NCBI GenBank assembly: GCA_020466095.1
Contig: CM035808.1
Location: forward strand, 85,352,779-85,416,778
DNA from: Chlorops oryzae
Taxonomy: Eukaryota > Arthropoda > Insecta > Diptera > Chloropidae
Direction of reading: 5' to 3'
DNA: 64,000 nucleotides
Both the position numbers and the translations under genes were made by a program. The first letter of the stretch is position 1. Every line of letters starts with the position of its first letter. Below are positions 1-9,682 of the stretch, piece by piece. The notes below the pieces were generated by a model. It worked only from the letters and a program-made list of their open reading frames with translations, was not told where the DNA came from and made no database searches.

Positions 1-1251
1 TTCCATCGCAACAAGAGCTGCAGCAAGGTAAACCCAGGAGCAGAAAGAAGAAACCGAATAGAGGGAGAATCAGGATGACATCGACAAACACATCGAAGAG
101 GAAAATGTCCCAGACGATTCGGCACAATTCCTCACCAACCCTAAGGACATCACTGAGGTTCGTCATAAATTTCATGATTCACCGCTTGGAGGACACAGAG
201 GGGTACTAAAAACGTTTTTCAGAATAGAAAGACAATTTAAGTGGACGGGAATGCAGGCACAAATAAAACAATATGTACGCTCTTCTCAACCCTGCCAAAA
301 GAACAAAAGTGGGAGAAACGACAAACAACCTATGGTGATCACGGATACAGCACATCGCCCTTTCGACTGAGTCTTTTAAGACATAGTGGGGCCCGTAACA
401 GTTTCAACGAGTGGAAATAGAAATATCCTTACGGTTGAGGATGATTTTTCAAAGTACATGGTCTGCGTAGCGATAGCGGATGCAGAGGCACACACGGTAG
501 CAAGAGCTTTTTTTTCGAAAATAATCGCCCGGTTTGGTATCCCAAGGATATTAGTCACCGATAATGGAACGAATTTTACATCAAATTTTGCAAAATATTG
601 CGAATAAACAAGATAAATACGTGCCCTTACCACCCGAACGCGAATGGCGCTTTGGAGCGTAGCCCCGGGCCATTCGCCGAGAATCTGAGAAGTTTTGTTA
701 ACGCGGACGCGTCTAACTGGGACAGCTGGCTCTGCTGTACTATCCACGTGCATAACAACACGGGGCACACAGGAACTAAGCAAACACCTACAAAAATCGT
801 TTTTGGGTATGAAGTCGATATAACTATAAATTAAAAAGGTCATAAGAGTCCTTTATACAACTTCGATGACTATGATCAAGTTATGAAGTTCCAAATGCAG
901 CGATCCTACGATCTGGCAAAGTAGCATTTAATAAGAGCAAAGGAATGCTCAAAGAAGCGCTACGACAAGGGAAAAAGAGCTACGACCTTCCAACCAGGAA
1001 AAAAAGTCCTTCTAAAAAACGAAGCACGTAAAATTAAATTTGCAAGCATCTGGGAAGGACCCTACATAGTGAGAGGGAACACCGGACCAGTTAACGTTAA
1101 AATATCAATAAAAGGAAAAGAAAAAGTTTTCCATAAAAATTTTATCAAACTTTTTCATGACCTCTCTCCAACACATAAGACGTCCAGGAAAAAACATAGC
1201 ATTTCCAGGACACCTACAGATCACACAGTCTCGGGGTCTATAGAAATATAA
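1..1251 (+). pseudogene. Errantivirus-type Ty3/gypsy pol fragment, copy A (integrase)
   Basis: This is the 3' part of a gypsy-family pol gene and enters from outside the window. The N-terminal zinc domain of integrase is visible around 160-305 (HKFHD, GGHRG, then PCQKNK), but the first cysteine of the last pair is replaced. The catalytic core follows at 386-660, with TDNGTNF for the second aspartate and NGALERS for the glutamate. The C-terminal part runs to 1251 and ends in VFHKNFIKLF. Stops at about 367 and 376, a stop/frameshift at 605 and further breaks up to 1069 make it non-functional. It is related to copy B at 2524-3397 but more decayed. Family: Ty3/gypsy pol, errantivirus branch, inferred from the env-like sequence that follows. 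Confidence 0.85.
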
Positions 1252-1415
1252 TTTTTTTTTCTTTCTCTCACTATTTTCAAAATTTTTAAATTTAATAAGA
1301 AATAAAAAAAAAACAAATTGATCTTTTATCTTGCCACCGTAGAAGAGAAATAAACAGGAGAGGAAGCCTTAATAAAACCAAATTTTAGATTTCATTTTTA
1401 GTTCTATGATGTTTA

Positions 1416-2472
1416 ATGTATCTGTCTGCAAGCTACCAACGCCTGTTCATCGAAAGATTAGAGGTAAATCTGGGTTTCACAGAGATAAACATATGCACAG
1501 GAATAAAATGGATTTTTGGGAATATGGACGCAAAAGACCAGCAAGCCATTGAGGAACATTTCTCTGTTACGTACAAAAATAATCACGAATTTATTGAAAG
1601 ATCTAACCAACAAATTCAAATTTACAACAACTTTAGAGATCCGATACAGAAAATCAAAATTCTCGTCGATACGGATCAAGGACACCTCAAGAATCTATAC
1701 GAAAACTATGCAAATCTAACCTCCGAGATAGTAGCAACCGAAATTGCGATCAGGTTAGTTTTCAAAATTCAGTTTCTAAAAAGCCAAGCTTAATTGGTGC
1801 AGCAAAACATAGCCACGGCCCAGACTGGCAAACTTTAACCCGGCATACAAGCAACCGAAGAGATTACGAAGTCCAACATTGGGTTCGAGAAATTAAAAGG
1901 AATTTCCCTACGATGAAAAAGTTATCGTAATTATTATTTAAGTCCCACATACCTTTTAAAAGCAGGCAAATCGATTTTCAAACTACAAAGAAGCCGCCAC
2001 TGCGTGGTGACGGGAAAATGCACGTTATACCAAATGGACAAACAAGAGGTCCTTGAACTGGAGGACAAAATAATCATTGTATTAAACGGTTGCCACTAAA
2101 TAAAACATGCGATTCCCGACAGATGTCCTTAACCGGACACATTTTCATATCGTTCGAAAATTTCACAGTCCAGATGGGTTTCCTACGATTTTCCTAACGT
2201 GTCATGAGCTATAAGCAAATATTTGTGATTCCCAAAGGACGTGAGCCAGTCCTTACAACAGATCTCCGAATTTCCAGGATTTAGTCCTAAGCCAAGACAT
2301 GACAGCAAAGGAGATCCAGGAGTTGAAGTTTCATAGAAAGTTACAGAGCATATAAGGAATAGCCGTTTCAGTGTTTATAACGGCTGCTCTGATAACGATA
2401 TGCTGTTTTTTCAGACGGAAAAATTCAAACAAAAATATCGATAAAAATGTGACGGCGGAAATAATTTCTTAA
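1416..2472 (+). pseudogene. Env-like remnant of errantivirus-type element, copy A
   Basis: The open stretch 1416-1793 contains WIFGNMDAKDQQAIEEHF, followed by a helical segment rich in N, Q and K. This matches the post-cleavage region of the insect retrotransposon env family related to baculovirus F proteins. After several frame breaks a second piece is readable at 2299-2472: a charged segment, a stop codon, a hydrophobic stretch of about 18 residues (VSVFITAALITICCFF) and a basic tail, as expected for a C-terminal membrane anchor. The signal peptide and receptor-binding half are missing. It follows the pol fragment of copy A directly, the usual gene order. Clearly a pseudogene; the env assignment rests on layout and motif style and is moderately sure. 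Confidence 0.65.
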
Positions 2473-2523
2473 TATTATTCCACGCCTGAAACAGTTTAAA
2501 GCCGGAATCCAACACCCCATTTC

Positions 2524-3397
2524 CATAACGCACATAGTGGGTCCATAACCAGTAACTTGCAGTGGTAACAAGTACATTTTAACATTTCAAGACGATGTGT
2601 CAAAATACATGACCTGCATACCTCTGGTGGCCACGGAAGCGTCCAGCATAGTGCCGGTTTTCTTTTCGGAAATTATAGCCCGATATAGGATTCCGTTAAA
2701 ATTGGTCACTGATATAGGCAAATATTTCGTGTCAAACTTATTCAAAAACGTGTGTAAAATACTTGGTATTAAAAAGCTTCACACAAGTCCGTATCACCCG
2801 CAGGCAAATGGGGCGCTAGAAAGAAGCCACCGGCCTCTCGCAGAGTACCTGCGAAATTTCGCTAAAGAAGACGGTACAAATAGGGACCAATGGTTGGGTC
2901 ACGCGATGTACGTGCATAACCACACCACACATGCCGTCACAAAGCAAACGCCAACAAAAATTTTGTTTGGCTTTGAGGTGGACATGCCCACAAACTTACT
3001 AAGAAAAGTCGATCCAATGTATAACGCAGAGGACTTCCCGTCACTCATGAAGTACCAAATTCAGAGGTCACATGAGCAAGCGAGGGAAGCCCTAGACGAA
3101 GCAAAGGTGCAATCGAAGAAACACTACGATAAGAAAGTACGACAGAACACGTACAAGACGGGGGAACATATTTTAATTAAGAATCATTCGCGGAAAAACA
3201 AGCTATCCCCATTATTGAATGGCCCTTTTGTAATCACCGGAATAACCGGCCCGGTTAACGAAACTGTACGAATCCGGGGTCGCGACAAAACTTACCACGT
3301 AAATTCGGTGAAAAGATTTGTCGTGAGGTCACGAAGCTTTAAAGGGAGCGCAGACGCCTCTGTCTCCAAAGAACAATATTCAAATGTGTCAAAATAA
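2524..3397 (+). pseudogene. Errantivirus-type pol fragment, copy B (integrase)
   Basis: A second integrase fragment begins in mid-domain (HIVGP) right after the env remnant of copy A. From 2597 to 3397 one frame stays open for 266 codons. It shows SKYMTCIPL, a changed second aspartate motif (TDIGKYF instead of TDNG.NF), the glutamate in NGALERSH, and the C-terminal GPF/ITGPVN region that ends gypsy-type integrases. A stop at about 2548 and the altered active-site neighbours argue against function. Copies A and B align along their length, so this is a second, better preserved copy of the same family joined to the first by recombination or nested loss. Confidence 0.85.
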
Positions 3398-3622
3398 AAA
3401 CATTAAAAAAAAATTTTCTCGTTTTCATTCTATTCATAAAATATGCCAGACTGCGCGGTTAGGCCACATGGGTTAGCACAACCCATTTTTTATATAAATA
3501 AAAAGTAACTATAAAAGGTAAATGTATTATATTATACTTATATAAAAGAAGTGAGTCGATAGAAAGTGGCGAGAAAAGCTATTCTTCTTTTTAAACGTGT
3601 TAAAGATTAAAAATTTATTTAT

Positions 3623-3873
3623 TTGTCGAGTGAGTATACTGACTCACTCCCTTTGCCAAAATATGATGAACCGAAAAAAAGGGGCAAAACAAACAAAATT
3701 ATTAAAGATTTTATTATTAACATTTATTTCCTTTTCATTTTATTGCCAACTCCAGCAATTGCGTTAAGCATAAGCATGACCTACCACAACATTCGGAGCG
3801 AACGAAATCACGGAACAATTCAAGTTCATAGTCAACGAATGTTCTGATGATCAAACAAAAATTCGATTGTTTG
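3623..3873 (+). pseudogene. Env N-terminal remnant of copy B, cut by the mag-like insertion
   Basis: The reading frame from 3623 has a lysine-rich start, then IIKDFIINIYFLFILLP ending in TPAIA, which looks like a signal peptide with a cleavage site. After one frameshift near 3805 another frame continues (EITEQFKF, then NECSDDQTKIRLF) up to position 3873, where the next element begins. Position, 230 bp after the integrase, fits the start of an env gene. The insertion of the mag-like element at 3874 ends it. The stretch between pol and this ORF (3398-3622) is A+T-rich and contains no gene. Env identity is an inference from position and the signal peptide. Confidence 0.5.
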
Positions 3874-4067
3874 TGTTATATATGTTACATAAGTATGTAG
3901 AACTAAGCATGCCTATGTTACCCTACTATATTATGTATATAATATAACTTACCTTTTATACTTACCACTCATATGTTAACTAGTTATAAGTACGTGTTAT
4001 AATAAACAGTTGAATTATTGAACTCGAATAGTGCATACATGCTTTCTCGTCACCTCGGGACATAACA
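3874..4067 (+). repeat. 5' LTR of mag-like element
   Basis: 194 bp, TGTTAT...ATAACA. It matches 8656-8849 except for three substitutions. A polyadenylation-like ATAATAAA lies near 4001. Confidence 0.95.
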
Positions 4068-4071
4068 TAAA

Positions 4072-4085
4072 TGGCGACGATTCGG
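4072..4085 (+). promoter_or_regulatory. Possible primer binding site
   Basis: TGGCGACGATTCGG starts four bases after the 5' LTR. TGG at this place is typical of tRNA primer sites; the spacing of four bases is slightly long and I did not match a tRNA. Confidence 0.4.
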
Positions 4086-4399
4086 TAAAAATCTTATGTA
4101 AATACATAAATTGAAAAAGCGTGTGCGTTAAAACAAACGTTGTAAATACAACAAAACGAAAAACAATTATAAAACCAAAAATCCACATAAAAACATTGAA
4201 TGTGATTTTTACAATTAAAAACGTGCCTAATCTACACAAACATATATGTACTTATATATGACCAAACGTGTATAATATACAACATAGGAACCAGAAGCAT
4301 TTAAATAATAAAGACCTTAAAGTCAAATTGAGAAAAATAAAAAAATAAAAAAAATTACGGTAAAACAAAAAAATCTCAGACATCAGAATATATAGTGCC

Positions 4400-7300
4400 A
4401 TGCCGAACGAAAATAGTGGTACAGTTACGCTCATCCAGGCTAACAACATGCCTGAATTTTCTCCACAAAAAGAACCATGGGTCTTATGGAAGGAAAAATT
4501 GGACATACACTTTTGTGAAATAAATTGCACAGAAGATAATATAAAAAAGGCTACTTTGCTAAAATCAATTGGAACGGTACCGTATGGCATATTACACAGC
4601 TTATGCAGCCCTAAATCGCCTGTTTCCTGCACTTATAAACAGTTATGCGAGATGTTAAACACACATTTCACACCACCATCGATCATTTTTAGAGAGCGAA
4701 AGAGATTTCACACTGCTACAAAAGGAGAAAGCGAGACGGTTTCGGATTGGTATGCACGAATAAAGCAATTGGCGCTTAACTGTAAATTCGGAACACATTT
4801 GGAAGCATTCTTACTTGACCGATTTGTCATTGGACTTCCAGAGAAAATCTACGAACGACTTTGCGAAGACGCATTGCGGAAAGCACTCATCATGGAAACG
4901 AAATGTTCTAGTAAGAGCGACAACAATTCGAATATCAATTATGTAAAGAAACATAAGTCTTCGACGAAATTCAACAACAACAGAAAGACCAGCAATGTTA
5001 ATAACAGAAACAATAACAGCAACAGTAACAGCAATAGTAACAGCAGCGGTAACAGCAACAGAAACAGTAACAGCAACAACAACAGCAAATCAGATGTTAA
5101 GAAGAATTTAACATGCAATCATTGTGGATGGCGTAATCATCAATCTAAGGACTGCAGATTTAAGGAACACAAGTGTCACAACTGTGGCAAGGTTGGACAT
5201 CTCGCATCCATTTGCCGTGGAAAATTAAACTCTGTAAATTACGTATCACAATCTGACGTCTCTGATGATGAAAATGATATTAATAAAAATCCTAACTTTT
5301 GTATTTACAGTATCAATGGTGAAGATTCAACTGATCTTTATACAATTTCCGTAGTTATGGAAGGTGTTCCCAGGAACATTACATGCGACACAGGAGCACC
5401 ATGCAGTTTGATATCATCATTTTATTTAAACAAATGGCTAAATAATGTGAGTCTAAAACCATGTAACTCGACTTATGTAGATTATGGTGGCAATCAAATA
5501 GAGATAATTGGTGAATACTTTGCCGATGTAGAATACAATAATAAAACAAAATCTATCAGATTCGTAGTTACGAACACAAATAACCCCCCATTATTCGGTA
5601 GAGATTTCCTTAGAGCATTCAATTTTGGTCTACAGCAAATAAATTTTATGAATAGTACTCATGAAGTGCTAGAAAAACAAATTAAGAATGAATATCTTGA
5701 AGTTATCAATAATGAAATTGGTTGTTATAAACTTGCCAAAATATCATTACCGATTTGTGAGAATGCTAAGCCAATATTTGTCAAGCCACGTCCTATTCCT
5801 CTAGCGTGGAAAACCAAAGTAGAAAATAGTTTGCGAGAACTTATTAAAAACGACATTTTAGAACCGGTAGATAATTCTGAATGGGGAACGCCTTTGGTTC
5901 CGATTTTAAAACCAAACGGAGAATTACGTATATGCGGGGATTATAAAGTCACGATCAATAAATACTTATGCGATTTCAAATATCCTTTACCTTTAATTGA
6001 CGAAATTTTTGCGTCATTACAGGGTGGTGAACTTTTCACAAAACTTGATCTATCGAAAGCATACAATCAATTATTGTTAGATAATGAATCGCAAAGGCTT
6101 TGTACGTGGTCAACGCACATTGGCACCCTAAAGATGAAAAGGTTACCCTTTGGTGTTAAACCAGCGGCAGCAATTTTTCAAAAGACAATGGAATCCTTGC
6201 TCCGCGATATTCCCCACACTGTTGTGTATCAGGATGATATCACCGTCTCAGGAAGAAACATTTCTGAACACATTAAAAACCTTAAACTTGTTTTGAATCG
6301 ACTATCTAAAGCGGGTTTAAAACTTAACGCTTCAAAATGTGCATTCTTTCAGTCGAAAATTTCCTATTTAGGATTTGTAATTGATAAAGATGGCCTCAGT
6401 AAAAGTCAAGAAAGAATAAAACCAGTTATAAATGCACCCATTCCAAAAGACGTTTCAGAAGTACGCGCATTTCTAGGAATGGTTAATCACTATTCAAAAT
6501 TTATCGATAAATTTGCAAAAAAAATGTCTCCAATTTACAATCTTTTAAAGAAAAATGTAAAATTCAACTGGTCTAGTGAATGTCAAAATGCTTATGAACA
6601 GATAAAAAAGGAAATAAATTCAGATAAAGTGCTAGTTCACTTTAACCCAAAACTGCCCATAATACTCACCACAGATGCCTCCAATAATGCAATTGCGGGT
6701 GTTCTTTCGCATCGATTCCCAAATAACGAAATCAAACCTATTGCATTTATTTCTAGATCTCTTTTGAAATCTGAAAAAAATTACAGCACCTTAGAAAAGG
6801 AAGCTTTAGCCATAATATTTTCAGTTTCAAAGTTGAAACAATACCTCCTAGGAAATGAGTTTACTCTGAGAACTGACCATAAACCATTACTCACAATCTT
6901 TGGGTCTAACAAGGGTTTACCTTTAATGGCCGCAGCCAGAATACAGAGGTGGGCATTTCTATTATCTGGATTTAATTACAAGATCGAATATATTAAAGGT
7001 AGTTTGAATGATGCTGATATGCTTTCACGCATGCCACAAGCAGACATCAAAGATTCTAATAATGAAAAATCGTTTATACACTTCATTCAAAGTGAAAACA
7101 ATCTATGTCTAGACTTCAAGGACATAGCACGCGAAACCAGACGAGACCCTTTATTGTCGAAAGTTTCAGATGCCGTATCTAAAGGTACGATAGCTGAACT
7201 GAAAGGTGATGAATATGTAGCATTCAGAAATAAAGCTTTCGAATTAACGGTAGATCAAGGATGTATCTTATGGGGATATCGAATAGTTATACCTGAAAAA

Positions 7301-8443
7301 TTAAAGAATTTTGTATTGCAACAATTACATGAAACTCATTTAGGAGTAGTCAAGACAAAAGCAATGGCCAGATCTTACGTCTGGTGGCCAAAAATAGACA
7401 GACAAATAGAAGAACTTATAAAAAAATGCATTCCTTGTCAAGAAATTCTTCCCAGCCCTGAAAAAAGTGTTCTTTTGCCATGGACACCCACTAGCACAGT
7501 ATGGCAACGAATTCACATTGACTATGCGGGTCCAATAAATGGATTTTTCATATTCCTTTTGATAGATTCTCACTCAAAATGGGTGGAAGCTTTTAAAACG
7601 AAGGACACCACATCTGCATTTGTCATAGCAAAATTAAGGGAAACTTTTTGTCGATTTGGCATAGTCAATACCATAGTCAGCGATAATGGTAGACAGTTTG
7701 TATCCGAAGAATTCAAAAAATTTATTTATCAAAATCGCATCAGACACTTAACGACTGCACCCGGACATCCTTCAACGAATGGACAAATTGAAAATTTTGT
7801 AAAAACTATAAAAAAATCATTATATGCAGCAAGTAAAAATTCAAATGAATCAAATCTTGATATAACGTTAAATAGATTCCTAATGGACTATAGAAATACA
7901 AAACATTGTTCTACAAATGAAACCCCTGCAAAAATCTTTCTAGGCAGAGCTGTAAGGACAAGATTTGACTTATTGAAACCACCAACAGTTAAAGATGAGA
8001 TCATTCAGAGTCAAGAAAAAAGTATTTTAAACTATAGGGGAAAAAGGTCAGTTGAGTTTAAGGAAGGAGAAGAAGTATTCATCCGTGATTATAGAGATCC
8101 GAATAAATCGAAATGGCAACCTGCCACAATAAAAGAGAGGGTGGGTCCATTGTCCTATTATTGCACCATATCACATAATAATCGTTTAATCAAAAGACAT
8201 CTTGATCAAATCAAGTCAGCAACAAATCAAGCCAATCTTGAAACTTTAAATGATGATACCAACACTGATGTTAATTACAACAATAATGACCTAGAGTGTT
8301 CAAATAGTGAAAGTACTACAGTTTCAGTTGAACCTTCACTGAGTAACAATGATGAAAATGTCATGGTAGAAGTAAGCGATACTATATCTAATCCAAGTAT
8401 AACTTCTAGAGTATTAAGACCACGCAAAAATAGAACTGAATAA
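4400..8443 (+). CDS. Gag-Pol polyprotein, intact, 1347 aa
   Basis: One frame encodes the whole structural and enzymatic set needed for retrotransposition in cytoplasmic particles. Order: Gag with a long N/S-rich linker (about 170-235), two CX2CX4HX4C knuckles starting at C239, an aspartic protease with CDTGAPCSLI (D330), a reverse transcriptase with YQDD at 610-613, RNase H (LTTDAS, then LRTDHKPL), and integrase. Integrase has an HHCC zinc finger beginning at H977 and a DDE triad D1041, D1095, E1131, with 35 residues between the last two. Gag and Pol are fused without frameshift or stop, unlike many gypsy elements. No env follows. The start at 4400 is the first ATG after the leader. All key residues seen are present, so activity is possible. 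Confidence 0.95.
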   Translation: MPNENSGTVTLIQANNMPEFSPQKEPWVLWKEKLDIHFCEINCTEDNIKKATLLKSIGTVPYGILHSLCSPKSPVSCTYKQLCEMLNTHFTPPSIIFRERKRFHTATKGESETVSDWYARIKQLALNCKFGTHLEAFLLDRFVIGLPEKIYERLCEDALRKALIMETKCSSKSDNNSNINYVKKHKSSTKFNNNRKTSNVNNRNNNSNSNSNSNSSGNSNRNSNSNNNSKSDVKKNLTCNHCGWRNHQSKDCRFKEHKCHNCGKVGHLASICRGKLNSVNYVSQSDVSDDENDINKNPNFCIYSINGEDSTDLYTISVVMEGVPRNITCDTGAPCSLISSFYLNKWLNNVSLKPCNSTYVDYGGNQIEIIGEYFADVEYNNKTKSIRFVVTNTNNPPLFGRDFLRAFNFGLQQINFMNSTHEVLEKQIKNEYLEVINNEIGCYKLAKISLPICENAKPIFVKPRPIPLAWKTKVENSLRELIKNDILEPVDNSEWGTPLVPILKPNGELRICGDYKVTINKYLCDFKYPLPLIDEIFASLQGGELFTKLDLSKAYNQLLLDNESQRLCTWSTHIGTLKMKRLPFGVKPAAAIFQKTMESLLRDIPHTVVYQDDITVSGRNISEHIKNLKLVLNRLSKAGLKLNASKCAFFQSKISYLGFVIDKDGLSKSQERIKPVINAPIPKDVSEVRAFLGMVNHYSKFIDKFAKKMSPIYNLLKKNVKFNWSSECQNAYEQIKKEINSDKVLVHFNPKLPIILTTDASNNAIAGVLSHRFPNNEIKPIAFISRSLLKSEKNYSTLEKEALAIIFSVSKLKQYLLGNEFTLRTDHKPLLTIFGSNKGLPLMAAARIQRWAFLLSGFNYKIEYIKGSLNDADMLSRMPQADIKDSNNEKSFIHFIQSENNLCLDFKDIARETRRDPLLSKVSDAVSKGTIAELKGDEYVAFRNKAFELTVDQGCILWGYRIVIPEKLKNFVLQQLHETHLGVVKTKAMARSYVWWPKIDRQIEELIKKCIPCQEILPSPEKSVLLPWTPTSTVWQRIHIDYAGPINGFFIFLLIDSHSKWVEAFKTKDTTSAFVIAKLRETFCRFGIVNTIVSDNGRQFVSEEFKKFIYQNRIRHLTTAPGHPSTNGQIENFVKTIKKSLYAASKNSNESNLDITLNRFLMDYRNTKHCSTNETPAKIFLGRAVRTRFDLLKPPTVKDEIIQSQEKSILNYRGKRSVEFKEGEEVFIRDYRDPNKSKWQPATIKERVGPLSYYCTISHNNRLIKRHLDQIKSATNQANLETLNDDTNTDVNYNNNDLECSNSESTTVSVEPSLSNNDENVMVEVSDTISNPSITSRVLRPRKNRTE

Positions 8444-8645
8444 AAAAAAAAAAACCAATGAAATTGAATTTATGGAATAAACTAAAGGAAATAAAAATAA
8501 AAAATAAAAAAATAAAAAATGAAATAAGAAGTAAAGAAATTTTGAATTGTAAATAAAATGAATATTATATTTTGAACATGAAATTGAATATGTAAATAAA
8601 ATAAAGAAATGTATATATATATATATATAAGTGAATAAAAAACTT

Positions 8646-8655
8646 AGGAGGAGCG
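8646..8655 (+). promoter_or_regulatory. Polypurine tract
   Basis: AGGAGGAGCG lies directly before the 3' LTR, the usual place for priming of plus-strand DNA synthesis. Confidence 0.65.
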
Positions 8656-8849
8656 TGTTATATTTGTTACATAAGTATGTAGAACTAAGCATGCCTATGT
8701 TACCCTACTATATTATGTATATAATATAACTTACCTTTTATACTTACCACTCATATGTTAACAAGTTATAAGTACGTGTTATAATAAACAGTTGAATTAT
8801 AGAACTCGAATAGTGCATACATGCTTTCTCGTCACCTCGGGACATAACA
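8656..8849 (+). repeat. 3' LTR of mag-like element
   Basis: 194 bp, same length and ends as the 5' LTR. It is followed by GTTTG, the target duplication. Confidence 0.95.
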
Positions 8850-8909
8850 GTTTGGTTTTGTATTTTTGTTTTGTTTTCTTTTCTTTTTTTTCAGAAGGGC
8901 TATTTCAGC

Positions 8910-9456
8910 TGTAGTGTATCCTTCGCGTAGAAGAATTAATATTTTTATTTTATAGTTTTTATTTCTTTATATCCTAAAGGTTTTTATTTTGTTATGTCCC
9001 GCTATTGCTGAGCGGCAGGACTCGCAAATCTATTTGGCGGCTAGCGCCCAATATCTCTATATTTATACGGCGGAGATACGCCAAAGGAGTCAGCGACTAG
9101 CGCTTAATTCACCTTTTTATATTTATCCGGCGAAAGGTGCGCCAAATCGAGAATGGATAAGCAAAGGGTTTCGCATGTAAATCCAATCTGAAGTTCCAAC
9201 TGAACTTCAAGCTTTATTTATATCAAAAATATGTTAAGTAAGCATAAATGAATTACAATTGAAAAATATAGAATCTTATGAATTAGCTTGTGAGGTATGC
9301 TGACAAAACACTTTCCCACGATTCGACGACGCTGCCTGCAAAATATGTTGCTCATGCAATGAGTGCAGCTTGCAAAGAATTTGGTCATATGAAACCATTT
9401 ATGTCGTGAATGAAGTGGAAAAATGAGTTTGTGCGTTCGTGTGTATACATACTACA
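8910..9456 (-). repeat. 3' LTR of the minus-strand gypsy-group element
   Basis: 547 bp, matching 15117-15663 with a single visible difference (a T/A change near 9384). The 63-codon ORF inside it occurs in both LTRs and is not a gene. Confidence 0.95.
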
Positions 9457-9468
9457 CCCTCACCCTCT
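9457..9468 (-). promoter_or_regulatory. Polypurine tract
   Basis: Read on the minus strand AGAGGGTGAGGG abuts the 3' LTR. Beyond it lies a long poly-T run (9482-9516). Confidence 0.65.
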
Positions 9469-9478
9469 AGAGAAAAAA

Positions 9479-9517
<39 letters not shown>

Positions 9518-9682
9518 TATATACATACGAAGTAGAAAATTATTTGTGTTAAGCATCTTAGAATATAGTATTGCCTTAAAATCTAAATTTCGCCTTAAAA
9601 GTTAAATTATCGTGTAAAATTTTACTTATCGCATGCTTCTAACTAATGCTTAATATATAGTATCTATATTTTGTGTATTTTC

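Larger units (their letters stand above)
3874..8849 (+). mobile_element. Complete mag-like Ty3/gypsy LTR retrotransposon
   Basis: The element is 4976 bp long and bounded by two 194-bp LTRs that start TGTTAT and end ATAACA. The five bases before it (3869-3873) and after it (8850-8854) are both GTTTG, a 5-bp target-site duplication. The LTRs differ at only three positions by eye (about 98.5% identical), so the insertion is young. One uninterrupted gag-pol frame lies inside. The double zinc knuckle joined by CRFKEHKC and the style of the integrase zinc domain place it near the mag/K02A2.6-like lineage (family knowledge; not tested by a tree). It interrupts the env remnant of copy B. Confidence 0.93.
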
